Source: Tannerellaceae bacterium
GTDB taxonomy: Bacteria > Bacteroidota > Bacteroidia > Bacteroidales > Tannerellaceae
DNA: 15,693 bases
NCBI GenBank assembly: GCA_031284275.1
Contig: JAITAD010000057.1
Location: 1-15,693 of the forward strand
Direction: 5' to 3'
Part shown: positions 1 through 7,200 of the stretch, in pieces
How positions within the stretch are numbered: the first letter of the stretch is position 1
Layout of the letters: each line of letters begins with the position of its first letter
Notes under the pieces: generated by a model
What the model was told of the DNA's origin: nothing
The model's input: the letters and a program-made list of their open reading frames with translations, nothing else
Databases searched by the model: none
Position numbers and translations under genes: made by a program

Positions 1-642
1 AATGCAGGCAGCAGCAATAGCGGCGGCGCCGTAGTCGGTGGCGGCAGTATCATCGGTAACGGCGGAACGATAGACCTCAGCGGCCTCTCCGCCCTCGAAA
101 TCTCGGAAGAAGAAGCGCAGACCCTCTCCGAAAGCATCAAAAAACTCAACGATGCCGCCGGACAGATATCCAAGATGGGAGAACTCACCGAAGTGACCGA
201 GAAATACGTCGACCAGCTCTCCGCCATCTCCGGCAACATGGAACGTTTCAGCCAAGCTATCTGCTCGCTCACCGAACACTCCGACACCCTCTTGGACTCC
301 TACCGACACATCACCGACAACTCCGAAGGCGTCACGCAGCGATCACGCGACTACGTTCAGCACATGGAAACCCTCAACCGCAACATCGCCGGCCTGAACA
401 CCATCTACGAGATACAGCTCAAAAGTATCAGCTCACAGATCGAGACCATCGAGCACATCAACAGCGGCCTCAACCGTATCCGAGAGATGTACGACGGATC
501 GGTAGTCGACAGTTCCGTCTTCCACAACGAGACCGAGCGCATGACCCGACAGCTCACCGAACTGAACAAAGTCTATACCCGCCTCTTGCAGGCGCTCACC
601 ACCAACGCCGCACCCGCAGCCCCTAACACTTTTAACTACTGA
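1..642 (+). CDS. gldL: GldL/PorL, T9SS inner-membrane motor subunit (C-terminal part)
   Basis: The frame is open from the first base, so the 5' end lies outside the window. About 213 residues are visible. GldL forms, with GldM, the proton-driven motor of the type IX secretion system. Its two N-terminal membrane helices are missing here and only the cytoplasmic part is seen. That part starts with a Gly/Ser/Asn-rich linker (first ~22 residues), then a long helical, coiled-coil-like stretch with heptad-like Leu/Ile spacing (for example ISEEEAQTLSESIKKLNDAA), and ends in an Ala/Pro-rich tail finishing FNY. The stop TGA at 640-642 overlaps the ATG of gldM by one base, so translation is probably coupled. 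The assignment rests on this helical tail type plus the certain gldM and gldN that follow. Confidence 0.9.
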   Translation, partial: NAGSSNSGGAVVGGGSIIGNGGTIDLSGLSALEISEEEAQTLSESIKKLNDAAGQISKMGELTEVTEKYVDQLSAISGNMERFSQAICSLTEHSDTLLDSYRHITDNSEGVTQRSRDYVQHMETLNRNIAGLNTIYEIQLKSISSQIETIEHINSGLNRIREMYDGSVVDSSVFHNETERMTRQLTELNKVYTRLLQALTTNAAPAAPNTFNY

Positions 643-2210
643 TGGCAGCAGGCAACAATCCCAATTCGCCACGGCAGAAGATGATCAACCTCATGTATCT
701 CGTCTTCATTGCCATGATGGCCTTAAACGTCTCCTCCGAAGTCCTCGACGGCTTCGAGCAGGTAGAGAACGGATTGAAAAACACCATCGCCAGCAGTTCG
801 CAAAACAATGACCTCGTCTCCGGACAGATCGACGCCTATTATCGCATCAACCCCGAGAAAGTTCGCGAGTGGTACACCAGAAGCGGACAAGTGCGGGCTG
901 CCACCGACTCGCTCTACAACTACCTCCAAACCCTCAAAGAGCGCATCGTGAAATACGCCGACGGCAAAAAAGGCGACGTCAATGATATCGTACACAAAGA
1001 CAACCTTGAAGCCGCCTCACGTATCCTGCTCTCGCCTGTCGACGGCGAAGGTGAACGCCTGCGCCGTTCCATCGACACCTACCGCGACATGGTCACCCGC
1101 CTCGTACAAGATACCGCCAAGAACCGCATCATCGAAGCCAACCTCAGCACCGCTCCCTCAAAACGAAGCCGTGTGGAAGGCGCTTCATGGGAGACGGCTC
1201 TCTTCGAGAACATGCCCGTCGCCGCCGCCGTCACCCTGCTCACCAAGTTGCAGAGCGATATCCGATACGCCGAAGGCGAAGTCCTCAACAGCTTCCTCAA
1301 CAGCGTAGACATCAGCGACTACCGCGTCAATCAGATACGCGCCCAAGTCATCCCCGAGAGCCAGATCGTTATGCGCGGTAGCCAATTTCGCGCCAACATC
1401 GTCCTCTCGGCGGTAGACTCCACCAAACGTCCCGTCATCTTCGTCAACGGCGCCGAGCTGCCGGAGCAGAACAGAGGCCTCTTCACCGTCAATACCGGCG
1501 CCACGGGGACTTTCCCCATACGCGGATACGTCGAAGTGCCCAACAATGACGGCACCACGGCACGGCACGAGTTCGTCAGCGAATATTACGTCACCGAGCC
1601 GAGCGCCACCGTCGCCCCCACGCTCATGAACGTCCTCTATGCAGGTATCGACAACCCCATACGTATCGCCGTCCCCGGCATCCCCGGCGGCAACGTCTCC
1701 GCCACGATGAGCAACGGACAGCTCACCCGCAACGGCGACGTTTGGGTAGCCCGCCCCGTCACGGTAGGCACCGAAGCCGTCGTCAGCGTCAATGCCCGCA
1801 TGGCCGACGGCCGTACCGTCGAGATGGCCAAGACCGCCTTTCGCGTCCGCGCACTGCCGGACCCCATGCCTTACCTCGAATATAAGGATGCCAACGGTAA
1901 CGTCCGCAAGTACCGCGGCGGAACGCCCATCGCCAAGCGAGACCTGCTCACGGCCGACGGTATCCTCGCCGCCATCGACGACGACCTCCTCAACGTTCCC
2001 TTTACCGTCCTCCGCTTCGAAGTCACCTCTTTCGACTCCTTCGGAAACGCCATCCCCGAAGTCGCCGAAGGCACCAAGTTTTCCGAGCGGCAGAAGAACC
2101 TCCTCCGCAACGTAGCCCGCGGCAAACAGCTTTACATCACACGTGTAACCGTCAAAGGCCCTGATGGCGTCGAACGGCAGATATCTCCCATTCAGGTCAT
2201 CGTCCGCTAA
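642..2210 (+). CDS. gldM: GldM/PorM, T9SS periplasm-spanning motor shaft
   Basis: This is a 522-residue protein, close to the usual length of PorM/GldM (about 515). A short cytoplasmic N-terminus with Arg11 leads into a single membrane helix at about residues 14-33 (INLMYLVFIAMMALNV). The family's characteristic SSEVLDGF follows immediately, and the remaining ~490 residues form the periplasmic domain. In the family, GldM dimers plug one helix per chain into the GldL pentamer, and the periplasmic part (a helical domain followed by beta-sandwich domains) carries motion to GldN/GldK at the outer membrane. The C-terminal half seen here, Val/Thr/Gly-rich and ending in a short beta-like VIVR tail, fits that. 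ATG at 642 is chosen because it starts the conserved N-terminus and overlaps the gldL stop. Codons end overwhelmingly in C. Confidence 0.96.
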   Translation: MAAGNNPNSPRQKMINLMYLVFIAMMALNVSSEVLDGFEQVENGLKNTIASSSQNNDLVSGQIDAYYRINPEKVREWYTRSGQVRAATDSLYNYLQTLKERIVKYADGKKGDVNDIVHKDNLEAASRILLSPVDGEGERLRRSIDTYRDMVTRLVQDTAKNRIIEANLSTAPSKRSRVEGASWETALFENMPVAAAVTLLTKLQSDIRYAEGEVLNSFLNSVDISDYRVNQIRAQVIPESQIVMRGSQFRANIVLSAVDSTKRPVIFVNGAELPEQNRGLFTVNTGATGTFPIRGYVEVPNNDGTTARHEFVSEYYVTEPSATVAPTLMNVLYAGIDNPIRIAVPGIPGGNVSATMSNGQLTRNGDVWVARPVTVGTEAVVSVNARMADGRTVEMAKTAFRVRALPDPMPYLEYKDANGNVRKYRGGTPIAKRDLLTADGILAAIDDDLLNVPFTVLRFEVTSFDSFGNAIPEVAEGTKFSERQKNLLRNVARGKQLYITRVTVKGPDGVERQISPIQVIVR

Positions 2211-2256
2211 CGCCACGCCGCAAATGAACTGTATCCGCATCAAAAGACTGACAGAT

Positions 2257-3342
2257 ATGAACCGCTGCTGCTACCTTATCCTCATGGCGGGGGCCTGCCT
2301 CTCGCTCACCCTGCCGCTTCAGGCGCAGACCGCACGTACGCCGTCGGCACGCGCGCCACAAGCCGGTGGCCGATCGGCCGGCGCCGCCGAAGCCGAGAGC
2401 GGCCGCCCCGAACTGAGTGTCCGCGCCAAGGAACTCAATGAGCGTATGAACAGGGAAATCGGCAGCGCCGGATGGATACGCATCGTCTACCGCGAGGTAG
2501 ACCTCACCAAAGAGGCCAACGCCCCGCTCTACTACCCCGTCCGCCCAATCAACGGTACGAAAAACCTTTTCACCATCATCTTCGAACTCATGAGCGAAGG
2601 CCGTATCCAAGCCTACAAGTACGAAGACGGCTACGAAGCCTTCGACGAAGCCCATCTGGTCGATTTTCGACAGGATGTCCTCGACCGCGCCTATATCTTC
2701 TACGAAGAGATACCTGCCAAAAGCCCCGCTGACAAGCCTGCCTTCGCCATCAACGAGAACGATATCCCTTCGGCAGACGTCCTGCGCTACTACATTAAGG
2801 AGGCATGGTACTTCGACCGTAACAATTCTCTCTTCGACGTCAAGACTGTCGCCCTCTGCCCCATCCTCACCACCGCCGGCGACTTCGCCGAGTCACGTAC
2901 CACCCCTCTCTTCTGGCTTCCTTACGAGAACCTGCGCCCCTATATCACCGATGCTTTCATCATGACCTCGAACCTTAACAACGCCAAGATGTACACCATC
3001 GACGATTATTTCCGGCGGCGTATGTTCAACGGTGATATCATCAAAACCGAGAACCTGATGAACAAGACTTTGCAGGAATCTTTCCCGCAACCCGACTCTC
3101 TGGCCATGGCGCGGGACTCCATCGAACGGCAGCTCGTATCCTTCGGCAAAGCCCTCTGGGTACAGCCCGATACCACGCAGGCTACCGCCGGAAAAGGGAA
3201 AAAAGCCGTCCGTTCGTCCAAGACCGAGACGGACAAAGAGAAGTCTTTCCGCTCATCAAGGAAGAAAGAGAAAACCAACGCTGCCGCCGTCAAGGCTGAA
3301 AAATCCACTCCCATTCGCAGCGTCCGTCGTACCAGAGAATAA
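2257..3342 (+). CDS. gldN: GldN/PorN, periplasmic T9SS ring component
   Basis: The protein has 361 residues with this start, matching PorN (about 360). In the family it binds the lipoprotein GldK/PorK to form a ring under the outer membrane and contacts GldM. A signal peptide is visible at residues 1-23 (hydrophobic YLILMAGACLSLTLPL, likely signal-peptidase I cut at LQA-Q). A Cys in the hydrophobic core gives a weak lipobox-like MAGAC, but PorN is not a lipoprotein in the family. Family-like stretches include YREVDL, YKYEDGYEAF, YYIKEAWYFDRN and FNGDIIKTENLMN. The start at 2257 gives a compact signal peptide; ATG 2224 in the same frame (11 residues longer, 13 bp after gldM) is a fair alternative. 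The last ~50 residues are an odd Lys/Arg/Ser-rich basic tail. Confidence 0.94.
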   Translation: MNRCCYLILMAGACLSLTLPLQAQTARTPSARAPQAGGRSAGAAEAESGRPELSVRAKELNERMNREIGSAGWIRIVYREVDLTKEANAPLYYPVRPINGTKNLFTIIFELMSEGRIQAYKYEDGYEAFDEAHLVDFRQDVLDRAYIFYEEIPAKSPADKPAFAINENDIPSADVLRYYIKEAWYFDRNNSLFDVKTVALCPILTTAGDFAESRTTPLFWLPYENLRPYITDAFIMTSNLNNAKMYTIDDYFRRRMFNGDIIKTENLMNKTLQESFPQPDSLAMARDSIERQLVSFGKALWVQPDTTQATAGKGKKAVRSSKTETDKEKSFRSSRKKEKTNAAAVKAEKSTPIRSVRRTRE

Positions 3343-3362
3343 CGCCCTCGCCGACGTTCGCC

Positions 3363-4253
3363 ATGTCTGTCGATTACAAATACAAGCTCTCCGTCATCCT
3401 TACTCCCTTGCCGCAGGAGGAGTATTTTGAGGTCTGCCTCTGTTCGGCCGGCGCCGCTGTGGCAGGCATGGATGCGGAAGTCCTCGTCGCAGAGAAACCC
3501 TCCGAAACGGCAGGTATAACAGCGGCATACAACCGCTCTATCCTCCAAAGCCGCGGCGAGTACATCCTCCTCCTCCAACCCGATACCGTTATCGGCGAGA
3601 GTCTGCCCCGTACGCTCTGCTGCTTCATGGACGAACACCCTGATGCCGGAGGCGTCGGCGTCAGGATACTCCGGCCTTACGTACGCGCCGGCCGCCGTTC
3701 GGCCGTTCCCTCCGTACTGCCTGCTCCTTTCCTCTTCCTCCGCCGCGAAGCTTTGGATAAGGCGGGTACGCTCGCAGAGGATATCCCGCTCGACACCGCC
3801 GCTGCCGACCTCTCCCGACGCTTGACCCAAAGCGGCTTCACCCTCTATTACCATTCTGAAGCCATCCTGCACTACGGACTGTCCAAACCCGATATCTCCC
3901 TGCCCAAGCCGTTCTTCGCCCGTTTCTCTCTCAAACGGAAGCGCGAAAGCGCTCTGCGAGGCGGCAAACTGCTGATACTCTGTACTCTCGACCGCTTTCC
4001 CGAAATCAGCGTCCTTTGCAGGGAAACGCTTCCGCCGCAGCAAGCCGTCGTCTTCTGGGACACCGACAAAGAACGCATCTCCACCCTCCTCTCCCGTCAC
4101 AGCCGCATGAAAGGTTATTCCGCCTATGTCTTTTGCCACCCCGACCTGCGCTTCGAGCAGATGCTCTTCCTCATTGAAAACTTCAAGAGCAAACTGAACT
4201 CTTACCACATATACAACGCAGCCACCCGCCGGCTGCTATCCCCTCCCTGCTGA
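3363..4253 (+). CDS. Divergent family-2-like glycosyltransferase (GT-A fold)
   Basis: This 296-residue protein has no membrane helix. It has the outline of a GT-A glycosyltransferase. Strand one is KLSVILTPL (residues ~8-16). ITAAYNRSI and GEYILLLQPDT (~61-78) correspond to the usual N.G...A.GEYLLLLNPDT region, followed by MDEHPDAGGVGVRIL. APFLFLRREALDKAG and SGFTLYYHSEAILHYG match the later sugar-binding landmarks. The acidic catalytic patch usually placed between these two (EDxDLxxR) is reduced to TAAADLSRR, and the NPD motif is QPD, so the chemistry may be altered or lost. The last ~100 residues are not recognised. The gene begins 20 bp after gldN and ends 7 bp before the acetyltransferase, so it is most likely part of the T9SS operon. 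Acceptor and sugar cannot be told from the sequence. Confidence 0.72.
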   Translation: MSVDYKYKLSVILTPLPQEEYFEVCLCSAGAAVAGMDAEVLVAEKPSETAGITAAYNRSILQSRGEYILLLQPDTVIGESLPRTLCCFMDEHPDAGGVGVRILRPYVRAGRRSAVPSVLPAPFLFLRREALDKAGTLAEDIPLDTAAADLSRRLTQSGFTLYYHSEAILHYGLSKPDISLPKPFFARFSLKRKRESALRGGKLLILCTLDRFPEISVLCRETLPPQQAVVFWDTDKERISTLLSRHSRMKGYSAYVFCHPDLRFEQMLFLIENFKSKLNSYHIYNAATRRLLSPPC

Positions 4254-4260
4254 CAATCAC

Positions 4261-4833
4261 ATGGCGTTCTTAAAAGACGAAACCGTACAACTTCGGGCGT
4301 TGGAACCCGAAGACCTCCCTTTCCTCTACCGATGGGAGAACGATACCGACTTGTGGACGCTCGGCAACACCGTCGCCCCCTATTCCCGACATACCCTGAC
4401 GGAGTATCTCGCCGATGCTCGCCGAGATGTCTACGATACCCGACAGTTACGCCTCGTTATCGAGACTTTACCCGACCATCTGAGCGTCGGCCTGATTGAC
4501 CTCTTCGACCTTGACATACACAACCAACGGGCGGCCGTCGGTATCTTCATCATCCCTGCCTACCGAAAGAAAGGAATAGGGGCTGCAGCCTTGCGCCTTC
4601 TGGCCGACTACGCTTTCCGCTTCCTGCATCTGCATCAGCTCTATGCACACGTCCCCGCCGACAACGCCGAAAGCCTCGCCCTGTTCCGACATTGCGGATA
4701 CCAATCGGGTGGCCGCCTCTCTCAATGGGCTATCCATCCCTCCGGCCTTTTCGCCGATGTCTTTCTCCTCCAATTGATATCCTCTCTCGGTCATCAGTCG
4801 GACGGCTGTCCCTCGGCCAATGACCGGTCGTAA
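4261..4833 (+). CDS. GNAT-family N-acetyltransferase (RimJ/RimL/SpeG-like)
   Basis: This 190-residue protein has the GNAT fold signature. The N-terminus VQLRALEPEDLPFLYRWEN is typical of the RimJ/RimL group. The acetyl-CoA pyrophosphate loop is R102-KKGIGA (motif A, after VGIFIIPAY), and motif B is HVPADNAESLALFRHCGY with Asn135. It transfers an acetyl group from acetyl-CoA to an amine, but the substrate is not identifiable. Candidates are a protein N-terminus, a polyamine or an amino sugar. The start ATG lies 7 bp after the glycosyltransferase stop, so the two are probably co-translated and may share a pathway. The C-terminal ~15 residues, after the fold should be complete, lie over the 3' end of the opposite-strand transporter and look like read-through tail. 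Confidence 0.85.
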   Translation: MAFLKDETVQLRALEPEDLPFLYRWENDTDLWTLGNTVAPYSRHTLTEYLADARRDVYDTRQLRLVIETLPDHLSVGLIDLFDLDIHNQRAAVGIFIIPAYRKKGIGAAALRLLADYAFRFLHLHQLYAHVPADNAESLALFRHCGYQSGGRLSQWAIHPSGLFADVFLLQLISSLGHQSDGCPSANDRS

Positions 4834-6218
4834 AAATACAGAGCGGTAGCCGAAACAAATCCTACCGCCATGATAACGAGAAAGATACGCCATGGTCGGC
4901 AGTCCGCCCAGAGGAGTGAGGTGAGTCCGTCAGGCGTAAGATGGAGATGGGCGGCGATGGCTTCAAAACGGGCGTTGGCCGAGAGGCCTTCGGGGATATG
5001 GAAGTCTTGAAAGACAGGCGTATCGAGAAAACGGTCGGCAAGTTGCGCCTTGTCCGAAATCTGCTGATAGACGGGGCCTGAGAGGATGCCGGCCAGCGTG
5101 CTGCCCAGAAAGACGGGGACGAAAGAGAACCCCATGTAAACGGCCTTCCTGTCATGTGGCGCTATACGGCCGATATACTCGGTAATCTTCGGAGAAGCGG
5201 CCATCTCACCAAGTGCAAATATGACGATGGCGACAACCGTAAAGAGGACGTTTTGCGACATCACGGAAAGAGACATCCCTATCGTGCAAACAATGAAACC
5301 GGCCATCATCGACCGCAAGGGACGCATCCGCATCACCACACCCGATACAACCACCTGCAAAAGGATGATACTCAGGGCATCGACGTTCGTAATGAACTCG
5401 GCGTCCATCACCCCTGGCGACGGACTGTAATGTGTGCTGACGAACGGCAGATAATGGTGGAAAAAATCGTAGACCGCTCCCGTATCCACCCATTGGGTGA
5501 TGAAAACGGGTAGCATGAAGTATATCTGGTAGAACATCGCCCAGAATCCGGCAACGATGAGCAGGAAAAGCATGAAACGAACGTCCCGCAGCACAAAGAG
5601 GCTGCTCGCAAGCGAAATGCGCGCCGGTTGAGAACCGATGGCGGACGGTGCAAGGGGAGGTTCTTTGTAAAAAAGCAGCAGCAGGAAGTTCAATCCTATC
5701 ATAGCTGCCGAAACGTAGAACACCCACTCGTAAGAGTCCTTGAAGAGGAGCGTCACCATCGGGCCGACGAAACCGCCGATATTCACCATCATGTAAAATA
5801 CCCCGAAACCGATGGAGGCGTTCTCGGACGTCACCGTTCGGGCGATGGTGGCGGAAACGATCGGTTTGAAAAGGGCGGCGCCGAGCGCCAGATAGAGATA
5901 CATGAGAAAAACGCCCGTGAAAGAACTAAACTGCGGGAGGAGAAGGAAAGCGGAGGCATAGATGACGAAAGAGAGAAACATGACACGTTTGTAGCCGTAA
6001 CGGTCGGCAATGGCGCCGGTCAGAACAGGCAAAAAATAGAGGATACCCGTCCCCACACCCATGATGATCCCTTTTTGGCTCTGGGAGAACTCCAATCCTC
6101 CCCGATCGGAAGAACCGGTCAGGTAATTGGCGAAAAGCATGAAGAAACCGTACCACGCCCACCGTTCGATCAGTTCAATGGCGTTGGCTACCCAAAAAGT
6201 ACGCGGAAACCCTTTCAT
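4794..6218 (-). CDS. POT/PTR2-like MFS transporter (probable proton-coupled peptide transporter)
   Basis: The 474-residue product is strongly hydrophobic with about 12 predicted membrane helices. Helix 1 carries E15-LIE-R19 followed by WAWYG, which matches the ExxER...YYG signature of proton-coupled oligopeptide transporters. The loop after helix 2 has GAIADRYGYKR, the MFS/POT loop motif, and FYMMVNIGGFVGP resembles the POT N-I-G region. Function is therefore probably H+-driven uptake of di/tripeptides across the inner membrane, fitting an asaccharolytic or peptide-using host. A larger loop occurs around residues ~250-275 (FFHHYLPFVSTHYS). Its ATG overlaps the ftsX stop by one base (TGATG), so it should be translated with ftsX. 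The 3' end overlaps the GNAT gene. A plain MFS transporter of other specificity is the alternative. Confidence 0.82.
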   Translation of the reverse strand: MKGFPRTFWVANAIELIERWAWYGFFMLFANYLTGSSDRGGLEFSQSQKGIIMGVGTGILYFLPVLTGAIADRYGYKRVMFLSFVIYASAFLLLPQFSSFTGVFLMYLYLALGAALFKPIVSATIARTVTSENASIGFGVFYMMVNIGGFVGPMVTLLFKDSYEWVFYVSAAMIGLNFLLLLFYKEPPLAPSAIGSQPARISLASSLFVLRDVRFMLFLLIVAGFWAMFYQIYFMLPVFITQWVDTGAVYDFFHHYLPFVSTHYSPSPGVMDAEFITNVDALSIILLQVVVSGVVMRMRPLRSMMAGFIVCTIGMSLSVMSQNVLFTVVAIVIFALGEMAASPKITEYIGRIAPHDRKAVYMGFSFVPVFLGSTLAGILSGPVYQQISDKAQLADRFLDTPVFQDFHIPEGLSANARFEAIAAHLHLTPDGLTSLLWADCRPWRIFLVIMAVGFVSATALYFYDRSLAEGQPSD

Positions 6219-7096
6219 CAGAGGTAGAACATTTTATCGAGTGTCATGCGGAGATAACGATTGACGGCAAAGAGCGTGGCTACGGCCGAGAGCAGGATAC
6301 CAAGCAGCAGGATACTGCCGGCGATGAGGACGAGGGACTGCATGTCAAGGATATCCACGAAGCCGTCCCATTCCGACTGCATGTAATAGAACGTGGCGGC
6401 CATCAAGAGGAGGGACAGCACAGCGGCGACAATGCCGTTGACGATGTTGTAACGCAGGAACGGCCGCCGGATGAAGGCTCCCGTAGCGCCGACGAGTTTC
6501 ATGGTGTGTATGAGAAACCGCTTGGAATAGATAAGGAGGCGTATAGTGTTGCTCACGAGAACGAAAGAGATGATAAGGAGGATGAAAGCCAGAGCGGAAA
6601 GGATAAGCCCGAAACGGGTGAGATTGACGTGAACGGCTTCCATCATATCCCGTCGGTAAAGCAGGTCGGAAACGGTAGAAAGGGATTTGAGCTGTTTTTC
6701 GAGCCGTACAAGGCTGTCGGGATGGGTATAGGCGGCGTGCAGGTTGATTTCGACGGAGGCGTGCAAGGGGTTGTAGCCGAGAAAGGTCTCGGGATTGTCG
6801 CCAAGTTCTTCGATAAGTTCGTCAAGAGCCTGTTCCTTAGAGATATAACGGGTAGATTTGGTATAGGGTTCTGCGGCGAGCCGGGTTTGCATGGCCTGAG
6901 CGTCGGCTTGCGAGGCGTCGTCTTGCAAGACGATGGAAAAAGTTATATTTTCCTTTACAAAGGAAGCCAATTTGTTCCCCATCAGCAGCGTGAAAAATAC
7001 CAGTCCTGAGAGGAAAAGCGCCAGAGCGATGCTGATGATGGAGGTCAGGCGAGAGGTGAAGAAAGATACCGGCATGTGTCTTTTCTGCGTACTCAT
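6218..7096 (-). CDS. ftsX: FtsX, cell-division ABC transporter-like permease
   Basis: The product has 292 residues from the chosen start, the normal Bacteroidales length. Topology is that of FtsX. A first helix (ISIALALFLSGLVFFTLLM, ~19-40) follows a short basic N-terminus. A periplasmic domain comes next (~45-160, with ITFSIVLQDDASQADA and YISKEQALDEL). The last three helices include LILSALAFILLIISFVLVSNTIRL, whose NTIRL and the following MKLVGATGAFIRRPF are classic FtsX landmarks. It partners with the ATPase FtsE to control periplasmic peptidoglycan hydrolases at division; FtsE is not in this window. ATG 7096 is preferred over an ATG 17 codons upstream because the extension is not family-like and would run towards the copA promoter. 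The following transporter gene is overlapped by one base. Confidence 0.93.
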   Translation of the reverse strand: MSTQKRHMPVSFFTSRLTSIISIALALFLSGLVFFTLLMGNKLASFVKENITFSIVLQDDASQADAQAMQTRLAAEPYTKSTRYISKEQALDELIEELGDNPETFLGYNPLHASVEINLHAAYTHPDSLVRLEKQLKSLSTVSDLLYRRDMMEAVHVNLTRFGLILSALAFILLIISFVLVSNTIRLLIYSKRFLIHTMKLVGATGAFIRRPFLRYNIVNGIVAAVLSLLLMAATFYYMQSEWDGFVDILDMQSLVLIAGSILLLGILLSAVATLFAVNRYLRMTLDKMFYL

Positions 7097-7200
7097 ACGT
7101 TGCGTGTTCCTAAGGGCTGTCTGGTTTTCCGAACGACAAAGGAACAAAAAATTACCTTTGAGGGCTGTTCAAAAACGCAACGACCGTATGAGAAGTACCA
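7085..7200. repeat. Inverted copies of a gene-start leader flanking the ftsX/copA spacer
   Basis: The 11 bases 7098-7108 (cgttgcgtgtt) are the reverse complement, with one mismatch, of 7172-7182 (aaaacgcaacg). Each copy sits just upstream of a start codon. On the minus strand ftsX reads AACACGCAACG-TATGAG-TACG, and on the plus strand copA reads AAAACGCAACG-ACCG-TATGAG-AAGTACC, so similarity continues through the start codon into codons 2-4. An 8-bp direct repeat AGGGCTGT also occurs at 7113-7120 and 7161-7168. It could be a shared operator or leader, or an old inverted duplication of a gene start. Confidence 0.6.
7153..7160 (+). promoter_or_regulatory. Likely -7 box of the copA promoter
   Basis: TACCTTTG fits the Bacteroidota -7 consensus TAnnTTTG exactly. 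It lies 27 bp ahead of the copA ATG, implying a leader of roughly 20 bases. The -33 element is poor: only a T-rich GGTTTTCC at 7123-7130 is found at about the right distance. No CueR- or CsoR-type operator was recognised. Confidence 0.45.

Noticed and set aside
1185..2243. 352-residue minus-strand open frame opposite gldM
   Set aside because: The composition is Asp/Gly/Val-rich shadow sequence of gldM and there are no motifs.
2257..2330. GldN as a lipoprotein through MAGAC
   Set aside because: The motif sits inside the hydrophobic core with a better signal-peptidase I site (LQA-Q) beyond it, and PorN is a soluble ring partner of the lipoprotein PorK.
3006..4208. 400-residue open frame on the minus strand across gldN and the glycosyltransferase
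   Set aside because: It is antisense to two better-supported genes, has no recognisable domain, and such frames arise easily opposite C-ending codons in GC-rich DNA.
5628..6227. 199-residue plus-strand open frame opposite the transporter
   Set aside because: It is highly charged His/Glu/Arg-rich shadow sequence of membrane helices, without family resemblance.
6933..7187. N-terminal extension of copA by 85 codons
   Set aside because: It would lie over ftsX and upstream of the likely promoter; the metal-binding domain starts directly after ATG 7188.
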